64,000 nt of DNA from Bradyrhizobium sp. CCBAU 53338. Its GTDB lineage: Bacteria > Pseudomonadota > Alphaproteobacteria > Rhizobiales > Xanthobacteraceae. The notes below the pieces were generated by a model, which worked only from the letters and a program-made list of their open reading frames with translations, searched no databases and was not told where the DNA came from. Both the position numbers and the translations under genes were made by a program. How positions within the stretch are numbered: position 1 is the first letter of the stretch; each line of letters begins with the position of its first letter. The stretch is from contig NZ_CP030048.1 of NCBI RefSeq assembly GCF_015291665.1, forward strand, positions 3,286,001-3,350,000, in the 5' to 3' direction. Below, in pieces: positions 1 to 9,960 of this stretch.

Positions 1-1022
1 GCTGAAGCTGAACGGCACGACGATCAGCGGCGGCACGATCACCGACAACGGGCTGATCGAGACGGTGCAGGGCGTCAGCACGATCACCGGCAACGCGCAG
101 CTGAACGGCGGCCTGGTGACGATCGATGCCTCGACGCAGCTGACGCTGGACAATGTGACGGTGACCGGCACGACGATCACCGACAAGGGCACGCTGGCGC
201 TGGCGGACACGGTGACGCTGGCGGGGATCGACATCATCACCGGGACGGGTGGCAGCACGATCAGCAACAGCGGGCTGCTGGACATCACCGGCACGACGAC
301 GCTGAACACCGACAGCGTGACCAACGGCGGCACGATCAGGGTCGGCAACACGCTGAAGCTGAACGGCACGACGATCAGCGGCGGCACGATCGCCGACAAC
401 GGGCTGATCGAGACGGTGCAGGGCGTCAGCACGATCACCGGCAACGCGCAGCTGAACGGCGGCCTGGTGACGATCGATGCCTCGACGCAGCTGACGCTGG
501 ACAATGTGACGGTGACCGGCACGACGATCACCGACAAGGGCACGCTGGCGCTGGCGGACACGGTGACGCTGGCGGGGATCGACATCATCACCGGGACGGG
601 TGGCAGCACGATCAGCAACAGCGGGCTGCTGGACATCACCGGCACGACGACGCTGAACACCGACAGCGTGACCAACGGCGGCACGATCAGGGTCGGCAAC
701 ACGCTGAAGCTGAACGGCACGACGATCAGCGGCGGCACGATCGCCGACAACGGGCTGATCGAGACGGTGCAGGGCGTCAGCACGATCACCGGCAACGCGC
801 AGCTGAACGGCGGCCTGGTGACGATCGATGCCTCGACGCAGCTGACGCTGGACAATGTGACGGTGACCGGCACGACGATCACCGACAAGGGCACGCTGGC
901 GCTGGCGGACACGGTGACGCTGGCGGGGATCGACATCATCACCGGGACGGGTGGCAGCACGATCAGCAACAGCGGGCTGCTGGACATCACCGGCACGACG
1001 ACGCTGAACACCGACAGCGTGA
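1..1022 (+). repeat. Three in-frame 351-bp tandem repeats
   Basis: Units begin at 1, 352 and 703 with the same GCTGAAGCTGAACGG sequence, giving a period of 351 bp (117 codons). Units 1 and 2 differ by one base I can find (ACC versus GCC at 41 and 392, Thr/Ala). Unit 3 matches until about 1022, after which the sequence diverges. Near identity at synonymous positions indicates recent duplication or gene conversion. The array probably continues left of the window, and short-read assemblies could collapse it. Confidence 0.95.
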
Positions 1023-3349
1023 TCAACAGCGGCACGGTCAGGGTCGACGGCGGCGCAACGCTTACGCTGAATTCATCAAATATTGCCGGGGGAACCGTCG
1101 CCGACTATGGCACGATTTACGCCATCACGGCAGTTGATATATCCGGGGACATCATTGGCACCGGCGCGATCAATATCGCCGACCTTGTACAGCTGCAGAT
1201 CGGGGGCTCGGTCGCGTCTGGCAATATTGTGTTGTTTGCGGGCGTCCAAGGTGAACTCATTCTCGATCAATCGAAGCAATTCCTCGGATTGATCGCGGGA
1301 TCTTCCGTCGGGACGCTTCTCACGCTGGATGATCAGATCGACTTGAGGGATCTGTCTTTCAATGCGAACAGCATGTCTACGACGGTTTCCTACAGCTCGA
1401 ACATCAGCACTGTCACTTTCATCGATCACACCGTTGCCGGCGACATCTCCGTCCAGATCCGTTTCTCCGGTGACTATACAAACCAGGGCTGGCAATTCAC
1501 GGATGATGGTCACGGCGGCAGCTTGGTCCAGTTGGCACCGCCACCCGTGTTCTCAGACATTATCGACAACCAATATGCGTTCACGGGCAATAAGACGGCG
1601 TCGGGAAGCATTTGGACGTTCCAGGCCGCTGTGACGGACAACGATGCGGCCGTTGTCGGCCAGGGCGGCATTACAAAATTCGATCTCACGGATAACGGAG
1701 TGCTCCTTGGCTCTGCGGCATTCAATGGAGGCGTATGGACGCTTTCGGGCTTGTTGTCGTCGGTTACTTACCAGTCCGGAATTTACACGATCACAACGAG
1801 TTCTACGACCCTCATCAAGAACAATGACGTTCTTGTAATCACTGCGTATGACTCCGCGAACTTGTCTGCAACCAAGTCGGTGGAATTGACGAATAACTCC
1901 TCCTTCCAAGTCGCGCCTGCCGGTACGTCCGGAGAGCCCATCAATTTGGCGCTGACGGATCCATCAGGCGTCCAGCTGACGGGTCCAGTCCATCTGACGT
2001 TGACCGGAGTACCGACGGATTGGAGCCTCAGCGAAGGTACGAATCTCGATAACGGCATTTGGACGGTAGACACGAATGATCTGAATGCACTGACGGTAAC
2101 GACGGCCGCCGCCTTTTCTGGCGCCATGGTGCTGGGCGTGACCGAAACCTGGACCAATGCAGATGGCAGCATCGGAACCGCGCTGGTGCTGGACAACGTC
2201 GAAGCCTATGCGACGGGTTCGCCGATCTTTGCCCTGTCAGGCGACGACACGCTGACCGGCGCCGGTGGAAATGATCTTTTCGTTTTTGGGCAGCCGATCG
2301 GGCACGACACGGTTTACAGTTTTGACACGGCACGCGATCAGATCGACCTGATCGGATATGACGACTTTAAAAGCTTCAGCGAAGTCCAGGCGCATCTGAC
2401 CGAAGACGTCAATGGCAATAGTTTGATCATGCTGGGAGAAGGGCAGTCGATCGAGTTGCAGGGAGTGCATGCGGCCGCCTTAAGCGAGAGCAATTTCGTT
2501 TTCGACCAGATGCCGACGCTCGACAATGCAGGGACAATGACGATCAGCGATGGGGCCGTGATGCCCTTCAGCGGCACAATCAACAATACCGGCACCATTG
2601 CGTTGAATTCCGCTGGCGATGAAACCGATTTTCAGCTGATTGGGTACGGTGTGACGCTGCTGGGCGGCGGTCACCTCGAACTGTCGGATAGCGATGACAA
2701 CGTCATTTGCGGAACGGGCGCCGCCGTCACGCTCGATAACGAAGACAATACGATCTCCGGAGCCGGACGCCTCGGCAACGGCGAACTGACGCTGACCAAC
2801 GCCGGCAATATCGACGCGACTGGTACTCACGCTCTCACGATCAATACCGGCGTCAACACGATATACAATTCAGGAGTTTTGGAAGCGTCGGGCAGTGGCG
2901 GTTTGATGGTTATGGGCTCGATCGCGAACTCAGGTGTATTGTGGGCCAACGGATCGAGCCTTACGGTTCAGGGCCAGCTGAGCGGAAGCGGCACCGCCAA
3001 GATCGATGGTGCTGCGACGCTTGACCTCGAAGCCTCCGCAACCATCAGTGTAACGTTCGGTTCGGGCTCCGGCGTTCTAAGGCTTGGCGACGCATTCCAC
3101 TTCAATGGCACGATAGCGGGCTTCGGCGAAGCAGACGTGGTTGATCTTGCCAATCTTGATTTTGGTGCGGCCTCGCTCAGTTACCATCAGAACGTCGGCG
3201 GCGCTGGCGGCATGCTCACGATTTCCGATGGAGCCCACATCGCCGAGCTGTCGCTGATCGGTAATTACTCGGCGGACAATTTCAGCCTTGCATCCGATCT
3301 TTCAAAGGGGACTGCGATTACCTATGTGAACCACGATATTGTCGTTTGA
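1..3349 (+). CDS. Large repeat adhesin with RTX-like segment, 3' end only
   Basis: The reading frame is open from base 2, so the start lies upstream of the window; the GTG at 65 is internal. About 1115 residues are visible. The first third is three 117-residue repeats rich in T, G, N and D, with short turns such as GGTIADNG that suggest a beta-helix or beta-solenoid. An Ig-like stretch follows (about nt 1540-1900), then an RTX-like segment with GAGGNDLF near nt 2260-2290. The C-terminus has the pattern ADVVDLANLDF...LIGNYSADNF, which I know from large Bradyrhizobium surface proteins thought to leave by type I secretion. Surface adhesion is inferred. No secretion genes are visible nearby; the rest of the gene and any exporter would lie to the left. 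Confidence 0.8.
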   Translation, partial: LKLNGTTISGGTITDNGLIETVQGVSTITGNAQLNGGLVTIDASTQLTLDNVTVTGTTITDKGTLALADTVTLAGIDIITGTGGSTISNSGLLDITGTTTLNTDSVTNGGTIRVGNTLKLNGTTISGGTIADNGLIETVQGVSTITGNAQLNGGLVTIDASTQLTLDNVTVTGTTITDKGTLALADTVTLAGIDIITGTGGSTISNSGLLDITGTTTLNTDSVTNGGTIRVGNTLKLNGTTISGGTIADNGLIETVQGVSTITGNAQLNGGLVTIDASTQLTLDNVTVTGTTITDKGTLALADTVTLAGIDIITGTGGSTISNSGLLDITGTTTLNTDSVINSGTVRVDGGATLTLNSSNIAGGTVADYGTIYAITAVDISGDIIGTGAINIADLVQLQIGGSVASGNIVLFAGVQGELILDQSKQFLGLIAGSSVGTLLTLDDQIDLRDLSFNANSMSTTVSYSSNISTVTFIDHTVAGDISVQIRFSGDYTNQGWQFTDDGHGGSLVQLAPPPVFSDIIDNQYAFTGNKTASGSIWTFQAAVTDNDAAVVGQGGITKFDLTDNGVLLGSAAFNGGVWTLSGLLSSVTYQSGIYTITTSSTTLIKNNDVLVITAYDSANLSATKSVELTNNSSFQVAPAGTSGEPINLALTDPSGVQLTGPVHLTLTGVPTDWSLSEGTNLDNGIWTVDTNDLNALTVTTAAAFSGAMVLGVTETWTNADGSIGTALVLDNVEAYATGSPIFALSGDDTLTGAGGNDLFVFGQPIGHDTVYSFDTARDQIDLIGYDDFKSFSEVQAHLTEDVNGNSLIMLGEGQSIELQGVHAAALSESNFVFDQMPTLDNAGTMTISDGAVMPFSGTINNTGTIALNSAGDETDFQLIGYGVTLLGGGHLELSDSDDNVICGTGAAVTLDNEDNTISGAGRLGNGELTLTNAGNIDATGTHALTINTGVNTIYNSGVLEASGSGGLMVMGSIANSGVLWANGSSLTVQGQLSGSGTAKIDGAATLDLEASATISVTFGSGSGVLRLGDAFHFNGTIAGFGEADVVDLANLDFGAASLSYHQNVGGAGGMLTISDGAHIAELSLIGNYSADNFSLASDLSKGTAITYVNHDIVV

Positions 3350-3562
3350 CTGGGGATGCACCGGGCAGCTTTCGATTGCACAAAATCATCACGCGGGTTT
3401 GCCCTGAAGTGCGGAGGTTCCGCGTGACCTCTCCGCAACAGGAAAAATCCTGAAAATCTGGTTCAATGTCCAGCTGAAGCGGAATATAGCCGAGGGGTGA
3501 GTCGATCAGCGCGGTGTCGCATGGCGGCCGCTGTGACGCCAGCCTCGGGAACCGCATCCGTC

Positions 3563-5008
3563 ATGTATCTCGGCATCGATCTCGGCACCTCCGCAGTCAA
3601 GACCGTTCTCGTCGATGGCGCGCAGCACGTGATTGCGAGCGAGAGCAGGGCCCTGACGAGCGCCTCGCCGCATCCGGGCTATTTCGAGCAGGATCCCGCA
3701 CAGTGGGTCGCGGCGACGTTTGCCACGCTCGATGCCCTGAAGGCGTCGCATGGGAAGGAGCTGGCATCCGTCGAAGGCATCGGGCTGTCAGGCCAGATGC
3801 ATGGTCCCACGCTGCTCGATGCGAACGATACGCCATTGCGGCCCTGCATTCTCTGGAACGACGGGCGCTCCGCCGCGGAGTGCCGCATTCTGGAGCAGCG
3901 CTGGCCCGCCTTGCGCGCGATCACGGGCAACAAGGCGATGCCGGGCTTCGCGGCGCCAAAGCTGCTCTGGATCGCGACGCACGAGCCTGAGGTCTTTGCG
4001 GCGACCAAACGCGTTCTGCTGCCGAAGGCCTATCTGCGCCTGGTGCTGTCAGGCGAGGCGATCGAGGATGTCTCGGACGCGTCCGGATCCCTATGGCTCG
4101 ATGCGGCGCGGCGGGACTGGTCGGATGCGGCACTGGCCGCGACCGGCCTGTCGCGCGCGCACATGCCGCGTCTGGTCGAGGGGTGCGCGCCCGCGGCCAC
4201 GTTGCGGCGCGAGCTCGCGCAGCGTTGGGGCATGGCGCGGTGCCCGATGATCGCGGGCGGCGCCGGCGACAATCCCGCCGGCGCTGTCGGCATCGGCGCG
4301 ATCAGGCCCGGCACTGCGTTCATCTCGCTGGGAACCTCCGGTGCACTGCTGGCGCCGTCCGACCATATTGCCGCCAATCCGGACCGCGTGGTCCACACCT
4401 TCTGCCACGCGATTCCCCACATGTGGATTCAGGCCGGTGCCATCCTCTCGGCGGCGTCGTGTCTGGCCTGGGCCGCCCGGCTGTTCGGCGCCACTGAAGC
4501 CGAGCTGTTAGCGCCGCTGGGAGAGTGCGCGCAGGCGCCGTCGCCGGTGAGCTTCCTGCCTTATCTTGCGGGCGAACGGACACCGCACGATGATCCCGTC
4601 GTGCGTGGCATGCTCGATGGCTTGAGCCACGGCATCGACCGCACCGCGATCGTGCAGGCCGTGCTCGAGGGGGTTGCCTTCGCGCTGGCCGATTGTCGTG
4701 AGGCGCTTGGCGATGCTGGCATCGCGGTGACGGAAGCTGATGTCATCGGCGGCGGTTCACGGTCCCGGTTCTGGCTGTCGGTGCTATCAAACGTTCTGAA
4801 CGTCCCGATCCATCGCTTTGCCGACGGCGAAACCGGCGCGGCGTTCGGTGCGGCGAGATTGGGGCGGCTTGCTGTCACTGGCGAGGCAATCGAAACCGTC
4901 TGCACGCCACCGCAACGCGTCGAGACTTTCGAACCCGATCGCGCGCTGGTGGAGGCCTATGCCGAGCGGCTTCCCGCCTGGCGCCACTTGTATCGGCCGC
5001 ACCACTAG
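3563..5008 (+). CDS. xylB: Xylulokinase (FGGY family)
   Basis: Predicted 481-residue FGGY kinase that phosphorylates D-xylulose to xylulose 5-phosphate in the cytoplasm. It begins [14 protein letters not shown]. It carries the GQMHG substrate motif near residue 77, [18 protein letters not shown] with the catalytic Asp near residue 235, and [12 protein letters not shown], all close to E. coli XylB in order and spacing. The frame is open upstream to 3497, but 3563 gives the normal family N-terminus. It precedes a sugar ABC transporter on the same strand, so it probably phosphorylates the imported sugar or its ketose product. Other FGGY substrates such as a pentitol-derived ketose are possible. 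Confidence 0.88.
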   Translation: MYLGIDLGTSAVKTVLVDGAQHVIASESRALTSASPHPGYFEQDPAQWVAATFATLDALKASHGKELASVEGIGLSGQMHGPTLLDANDTPLRPCILWNDGRSAAECRILEQRWPALRAITGNKAMPGFAAPKLLWIATHEPEVFAATKRVLLPKAYLRLVLSGEAIEDVSDASGSLWLDAARRDWSDAALAATGLSRAHMPRLVEGCAPAATLRRELAQRWGMARCPMIAGGAGDNPAGAVGIGAIRPGTAFISLGTSGALLAPSDHIAANPDRVVHTFCHAIPHMWIQAGAILSAASCLAWAARLFGATEAELLAPLGECAQAPSPVSFLPYLAGERTPHDDPVVRGMLDGLSHGIDRTAIVQAVLEGVAFALADCREALGDAGIAVTEADVIGGGSRSRFWLSVLSNVLNVPIHRFADGETGAAFGAARLGRLAVTGEAIETVCTPPQRVETFEPDRALVEAYAERLPAWRHLYRPHH

Positions 5009-5132
5009 CATCGCTTTGGATGCGCATTTCGCCTTGTTCGCTGTTGCCCTGCGCGATGGCCTTTTGTTTAATGGGCGAACCGCGCTCGAAACGAAGCGCG
5101 GACAGGAAATGCATTGTGCGCCGGGAGGCACG

Positions 5133-6656
5133 ATGAACGATCCGATCCTCGAGATGCGGGGAGTTTCAAAATCCTTCTTCGGCATCAAGGCGCTGCGTGC
5201 GGTCGACCTGACCGTCTATGCCGGCGAGATCCATGCCCTGATGGGCGAGAACGGCGCCGGCAAATCGACTTTGATGAAAATCCTGTCGGGGGCCTACCGG
5301 CCCGATCCCGGCGGCGAGATCCGCATCGAGGGCAAGCCTGTCAGGATCGAAGGTCCGCTCGGCGGCCGGGCCGCGGGTATCTCGATCATCTATCAGGAAC
5401 TGTCTTTGGCCCCCAATTTGAGCGTCGCGGAGAATATTTATCTCGGCCGCGAGATATCGCGTTCAGGTTTGCTGGCGCGCGGCACCATGCGCGAGGGCGT
5501 CGGCCCGATCCTTGCGCGGCTGGGCGCGGACTTCCTGCCCTCGACATTGGTGGCCCATCTGTCCATGGGCCAGCGCCAGCTGGTCGAGATCGCGCGTGCG
5601 CTGCACGCGCGCTCGAAAATCCTGATCATGGACGAGCCGACCACGGCGCTGTCGGCCGGCGAGAGCGAGCGGCTGTTTGCGCTGATCCGTCAGCTCCGTG
5701 CCGAAGGGCTTGCCATCATCTACATCTCGCACCGCATGGACGAGGTCTACGCGCTCGGGGACCGCGTCACCGTGCTGCGCGACGGCCGCCTGGTCGGCTC
5801 GCTCGACAAGCAGGACATCCGCGCCGACGCCATCGTCCGCATGATGGTCGGGCGCGACGTCTCGTCCTTCTACAAGAAGGATCACGATCCCGAGGCCGGG
5901 AAGGGGCACCCCGTGCTCACGGCGAGCGACATGGCCGACGGGCAGCGCGTCAGAGGCTGCTCGCTCACCGTGCATGCGGGGGAGGTGGTGGGACTTGCCG
6001 GCCTGATCGGTGCCGGCCGCACCGAGCTTGCGCATCTCATCGTCGGCGCGGCACCAAAGACGTCAGGCCGTCTCGAACTCGAAGGCCAGCCAATCGAGAT
6101 CCGTACGCCCGGCGAGGCCCTCGAGGCCGGTATCGCCTATCTGACCGAGGACCGGAAGGCGCTTGGCTTGTTCCTCGACATGTCGTGCCTGGACAACATC
6201 AACCTTGCCGTGCTCGGGCGCGATGCGAGGCTCGGCTGGTTCCTGGATCGCGACAAGGCGCGCGAGCGCGCCGACAGGGCGTTTGCGGGACTCAGCATCC
6301 GCGCCGCCAATGTCGGCGTGCCCGCGGGCGGTCTTTCCGGCGGCAACCAGCAGAAGGTGCTGTTGTCGCGGCTTCTCGCCATTGCGCCGAAGGTGCTGAT
6401 CCTCGACGAGCCGACGCGCGGCGTTGACGTCGGCGCCAAGTCGGAGATCTATTCGATCATCGACAATCTCGCCAAGGCCGGCACCGCGATCCTCGTCATT
6501 TCGTCCGATCTGCCTGAAATCATCGGCATCTGCGACCGCGTCCTCGTGATGCGGTCGGGGCTGATCGCAGGTGAGGTCAGGCGAACCGAGACGGCACCCC
6601 TTACTCAGGAAGACATCATGGCCCTCGCTACGGGGACGGAGCATCTCGATGCCTGA
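5133..6656 (+). CDS. Sugar ABC transporter ATP-binding protein, RbsA/XylG-like
   Basis: A 507-residue protein with two nucleotide-binding domains, typical of CUT2 sugar importers. Domain 1 has Walker [10 protein letters not shown] at residues 38-46, signature LSMGQRQ near 142 and ILIMDEPT near 163. Domain 2 has the usual degenerate Walker [10 protein letters not shown] near 290, LSGGNQQK near 400 and VLILDEPT near 420. The start at 5133 has GGGAGG just upstream and the normal N-terminus; the open frame runs back to 4818 inside xylB but that extension is not family sequence. Its end overlaps the permease start by 8 bp. The substrate is probably a pentose or related sugar because of xylB, but this is inference. 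Confidence 0.92.
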   Translation: MNDPILEMRGVSKSFFGIKALRAVDLTVYAGEIHALMGENGAGKSTLMKILSGAYRPDPGGEIRIEGKPVRIEGPLGGRAAGISIIYQELSLAPNLSVAENIYLGREISRSGLLARGTMREGVGPILARLGADFLPSTLVAHLSMGQRQLVEIARALHARSKILIMDEPTTALSAGESERLFALIRQLRAEGLAIIYISHRMDEVYALGDRVTVLRDGRLVGSLDKQDIRADAIVRMMVGRDVSSFYKKDHDPEAGKGHPVLTASDMADGQRVRGCSLTVHAGEVVGLAGLIGAGRTELAHLIVGAAPKTSGRLELEGQPIEIRTPGEALEAGIAYLTEDRKALGLFLDMSCLDNINLAVLGRDARLGWFLDRDKARERADRAFAGLSIRAANVGVPAGGLSGGNQQKVLLSRLLAIAPKVLILDEPTRGVDVGAKSEIYSIIDNLAKAGTAILVISSDLPEIIGICDRVLVMRSGLIAGEVRRTETAPLTQEDIMALATGTEHLDA

Positions 6657-7689
6657 CAATGGATCGACGCAGGCGAAGGCTGCGATGACGAACGGCCCTG
6701 CTGCCGCCGAGGCGACGAAGCGCCAACGCATCAGGCTGCTGATCCGCGCGGCCGGCATGCTGCCGGTGCTGCTGCTGCTCTGCGCCGGCTTTCATTATCT
6801 CTCGGACGGCCGTTTCTTCACCGGACAGAATCTCGGCATCGTCCTGCAGCAGGCCGCGGTCAACACGGTGCTTGCAGCGGGCATGACCTTCGTCATCCTC
6901 ACCGGCGGCATCGATCTCTCGGTCGGCTCGATCCTGGCGGCATCCGCGATGGCTGGCCTGACGATTTCCAAGCTGCCTGACCTTGGCGCGCTGTGGCTGC
7001 CGGTCGCCGTTCTCACCGGCCTCGGCTTCGGCGTCGTCAATGGCGCGCTGATCGCGCTGTTGCGCCTGCCGCCCTTCATCGTCACGCTGGGCTCGCTCAC
7101 CGCCGTGCGCGGCCTGGCGCGGCTGCTCGGCGCCGACACCACGGTGTTCAATCCGTCGATACCCTATGCCTTCATCGGCAACGGCTCGCTGACGCTCATC
7201 CCCGGCGTCGCCTCGATCCCCTGGCTCTCGGTGATCGCGCTGCTCGTCATCCTCGTCTCGTGGCTGGTGCTGCGCCGGACGGTGCTCGGCGTGCACATCT
7301 ACGCGGTGGGCGGCAACGAGAGCGCCGCGCGGCTTGCCGGCATCAAGGTCTGGGCCGTCCTCATCTTCGTCTATGGCGTGTCGGGATTGCTGGCCGGGCT
7401 AGGCGGCGGCATGCAGGCGGCGCGGCTCTATGCGGCCAACGGCTTGCAACTCGGCCAAAGCTACGAGCTCGACGCCATCACCGCGGTGATCCTCGGCGGC
7501 ACGTCCTTCGTCGGCGGCATCGGTTCGATCTGGGGAACGCTGGTCGGCGCGCTGATCATCGCGGTGCTCTCGAACGGCCTGATCCTCACCGGCGTCTCCG
7601 ACATCTGGCAATATGTGATCAAGGGCCTCGTGATCATCGGCGCCGTGGCGCTGGATCGCTACCGGCTGCAAGGCTCCGCACGAACCTAG
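6649..7689 (+). CDS. Sugar ABC transporter permease, RbsC-like
   Basis: A 346-residue integral membrane protein of the CUT2 permease family. It has about ten hydrophobic segments, the conserved [11 protein letters not shown] motif near residue 85, and [19 protein letters not shown] near 280. It would form the homodimeric channel for the ATPase encoded just upstream. The ATG at 6649 lies inside the last codons of that gene, with GGGACGGA as ribosome binding site, so translation is probably coupled. An in-frame ATG at 6571 would overlap the ATPase by 86 bp and add a non-hydrophobic Arg-rich leader; it was not chosen. Confidence 0.92.
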   Translation: MPDNGSTQAKAAMTNGPAAAEATKRQRIRLLIRAAGMLPVLLLLCAGFHYLSDGRFFTGQNLGIVLQQAAVNTVLAAGMTFVILTGGIDLSVGSILAASAMAGLTISKLPDLGALWLPVAVLTGLGFGVVNGALIALLRLPPFIVTLGSLTAVRGLARLLGADTTVFNPSIPYAFIGNGSLTLIPGVASIPWLSVIALLVILVSWLVLRRTVLGVHIYAVGGNESAARLAGIKVWAVLIFVYGVSGLLAGLGGGMQAARLYAANGLQLGQSYELDAITAVILGGTSFVGGIGSIWGTLVGALIIAVLSNGLILTGVSDIWQYVIKGLVIIGAVALDRYRLQGSART

Positions 7690-7759
7690 TGATGCGAAAT
7701 TCGGTTGCGGCAACTGGTCTGCCGTGCCCGGGGATGAAGACAGACCAGGGAGGAAGACA

Positions 7760-8707
7760 ATGTTGAAGATGACCATGCTCGCCGGCGCCGCGATGGCGCT
7801 CGCCCTGACCACCGTGCCGTCCTCTGCCAAGGAGCTCAAGTCGATCGGCGTCTCGCTGGGGTCGATGGGCAATCCGTTCTTCGTCGCGCTGTCGAAGGGC
7901 GCCGAGTTCGAGGCCAAGAAGACCAATCCCAATGTGAAGATCACCACCGTCGGCTTCGAATACGACCTCGGCAAGCAAGTCACCCAAATCGACAATTTCA
8001 TCGCGGCCGGCGTCGACCTGATCCTGCTCAACCCCGGCGACCCCAAGGCGATCGGGCCGGCGATCAAGAAGGCGCAGGCGGCGGGCATCGTCGTCGTCGC
8101 GGTCGACACCGCGGCCGAAGGCGCCGATGCGACGGTGACCACCAACAACGTCCAGGCCGGCGAGATCTCGTGCCAGTACATCGTCGACAAGCTCGGCGGC
8201 AAGGGCGATGTCATCATCGAGAACGGGCCGCAGGTCTCGGCCGTGATCGATCGCGTCACCGGCTGCAAGAACGTGTTCGCGAAGAATGCGGGGATCAAGG
8301 TGCTGTCCAGCGACCAGGACGGCAAGGGCTCGCGTGAGGGCGGCCTCACCGTCGCGCAAGGCTATCTGACCCGTTTCTCCAAGATCGACGCCATCTTCGC
8401 CATCAATGATCCGCAGGCGATCGGGACCGACCTTGCGGCGAAACAGCAGAACCGCAGCGGCATCATCATCACCGCGGTCGACGGCGCGCCCGACATCGAG
8501 GCCGCACTGAAGGACCCGGCGTCGCCGCAGATCCAGGCGTCGGCCTCGCAGGACCCGTTCTTCATGGCGCGGCGCGCGGTGCAGCTGGGCGTCGGAATTC
8601 TCAATGGGCAGAAGCCGGCCTCGCCCGTCGAGCTGCTGCCCTCGAAGCTCGTGACCCGCGACAATATCAAGGATTACAAGGGCTGGACCTCGGACCGCTC
8701 GCAATAG
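7760..8707 (+). CDS. Periplasmic sugar-binding protein of the ABC transporter
   Basis: A 315-residue type I periplasmic binding protein (Peripla_BP_4). A signal peptide with a hydrophobic core runs from MLKMTMLAGAAMALAL and ends near SSA at residue 23. The mature part starts IGVSLGSMGNPFFVALSKGAE, the normal first beta strand of RbsB-like proteins, and later has INDPQAIGTDLA and TAVDGAPDI in the usual places. The start at 7760 is preceded by a strong AGGGAGGA. It delivers ligand to the permease. Gene order is kinase, ATPase, permease, binding protein. Ligand identity cannot be read from the sequence. Confidence 0.9.
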   Translation: MLKMTMLAGAAMALALTTVPSSAKELKSIGVSLGSMGNPFFVALSKGAEFEAKKTNPNVKITTVGFEYDLGKQVTQIDNFIAAGVDLILLNPGDPKAIGPAIKKAQAAGIVVVAVDTAAEGADATVTTNNVQAGEISCQYIVDKLGGKGDVIIENGPQVSAVIDRVTGCKNVFAKNAGIKVLSSDQDGKGSREGGLTVAQGYLTRFSKIDAIFAINDPQAIGTDLAAKQQNRSGIIITAVDGAPDIEAALKDPASPQIQASASQDPFFMARRAVQLGVGILNGQKPASPVELLPSKLVTRDNIKDYKGWTSDRSQ

Positions 8708-8718
8708 AACGGGCTGCA

Positions 8719-8753
8719 ATGGACGGCGATCCTCTCGCGGGATCGCCGTCCAT
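8719..8753. terminator. Bidirectional hairpin terminator
   Basis: A perfect 14-bp inverted repeat: ATGGACGGCGATCC at 8719-8732, a 7-nt loop, and its complement at 8740-8753, followed by TTT. It fills the space between the binding-protein gene, which ends at 8707, and the convergent MFS gene, which ends at 8755. It probably stops transcription from both sides. Confidence 0.8.
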
Positions 8754-8754
8754 T

Positions 8755-9960
8755 TTACGTTCGCATGATCGCCCGCTTTGGCACCGTCAGCGCCAACGGC
8801 ACGGCGATGGCAAAAATCGCGACGCCGATGATCCATACGAGCCCGGTTCTGTCGGGGCGCGACAAGGCGTAAATTGCGCCGAAGACGAGCGGGCCGAGGA
8901 TCGCAGCCAGGCTGACGAAGCTCGCGACGACCCCCTGCAACTGGCCCTGACGTTCGCCATCGATGACCTTGGACTGGAGCGCGCGCAATGCTGGCGCGCT
9001 GACGCCGCCGAACGCGATCAGCGGGATCAGCGCGAAAGCGATCCAGCCTGCTTGTGCGAAGGCGAGGGCGAGAAGAGCGATCGCCTCGCAGCTTATGCCG
9101 AGAATGAGCGTGCCACGTTCGCCAAGCCGGCCTGTGAGCGGGGCGATGGCGAAAGCCTGCACCAGCACGACCAGGGCGCCGAAGATGCCGAGCGAAACGC
9201 CGATATCGGTCGCGGTCCAGTGGAAGCGGTCGGTGACGAACAGCACCCAGACCGTGCTGTAGGTCTGGCCGACGAGACTGACGAGCAGGAACACCAGCAG
9301 CAGCGGGATCAGCGTGCGAAACGTCAGCGCCCAGCGCAGCGGTGCGAACGGGTTGAGCGTCCGCCACGCGAACGGCTTGCGCGCGGTGCGGTGCGTTTCC
9401 GGGAGCACGAACGCCGCGATCAGGACGTTCACGCTGCTCAAAGCCGCAGCGGCAAGGAACGGCGCGCGCAGCGAAATGTCGCCGAGCACGCCGCCGATGA
9501 CAGGCCCGATGACGAAGCCGGCACCGAAGCAGGCGTGGAACAGGCCGAAACGGCGGGCGCGCTCCGCCTCCGGCGTGATGTCCGCGATCGTGGCGGTGAT
9601 CATCGCGACGCCCGCCGCGGTGAGGCCGGCGATGGTGCGGCCGATGAACAGCAGCGACAGATAGGGCGTGAAGGCCATCACCAGATAGTCGATGGTCGAG
9701 CCGGCAAGCGCGAGCAACAGCACCGGCCGGCGGCCGAGCCGGTCCGAGAGAACACCGAGCACCGGCGTGACGACGAATTGCGTGAATGCGTGCAGCGCCA
9801 GCAGCACGCCATAGAGCGCCGACACGTTGTCCGTGAATGCCATGGCGCGCAGCAGATGAGGTAGAGTCGGAAAGATCAGCGCGATGCCCGATGCTTCGAG
9901 GGCGGCACAGGCGAGGATTGCGACGAGCGGCCGGCTCATGGGATTTTGCGGCCTGCCCAT
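8755..9960 (-). CDS. MFS drug efflux transporter, Tet/TCR-like
   Basis: A 401-residue, 12-helix major facilitator similar to the TetA family of drug/proton antiporters. MFS motif A reads GVLSDRLGRRPV at residues 69-80 between helices 2 and 3. The second-half sequence GVSAPALRALQSKV is typical of TCR/Tet family members. The ATG overlaps the upstream acyltransferase stop by one base (TGATG), so the two are probably translated together. MSRPLVAI at residue 8 is an alternative start. Family similarity does not prove tetracycline transport; an endogenous envelope-related substrate is equally possible given its partner. Confidence 0.85.
   Translation of the reverse strand: MGRPQNPMSRPLVAILACAALEASGIALIFPTLPHLLRAMAFTDNVSALYGVLLALHAFTQFVVTPVLGVLSDRLGRRPVLLLALAGSTIDYLVMAFTPYLSLLFIGRTIAGLTAAGVAMITATIADITPEAERARRFGLFHACFGAGFVIGPVIGGVLGDISLRAPFLAAAALSSVNVLIAAFVLPETHRTARKPFAWRTLNPFAPLRWALTFRTLIPLLLVFLLVSLVGQTYSTVWVLFVTDRFHWTATDIGVSLGIFGALVVLVQAFAIAPLTGRLGERGTLILGISCEAIALLALAFAQAGWIAFALIPLIAFGGVSAPALRALQSKVIDGERQGQLQGVVASFVSLAAILGPLVFGAIYALSRPDRTGLVWIIGVAIFAIAVPLALTVPKRAIMRT

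Noticed and set aside
1..1053. Tandem repeat as a CRISPR or satellite array
   Set aside because: The 351-bp units are contiguous, in frame and without spacers, so they are protein repeats.
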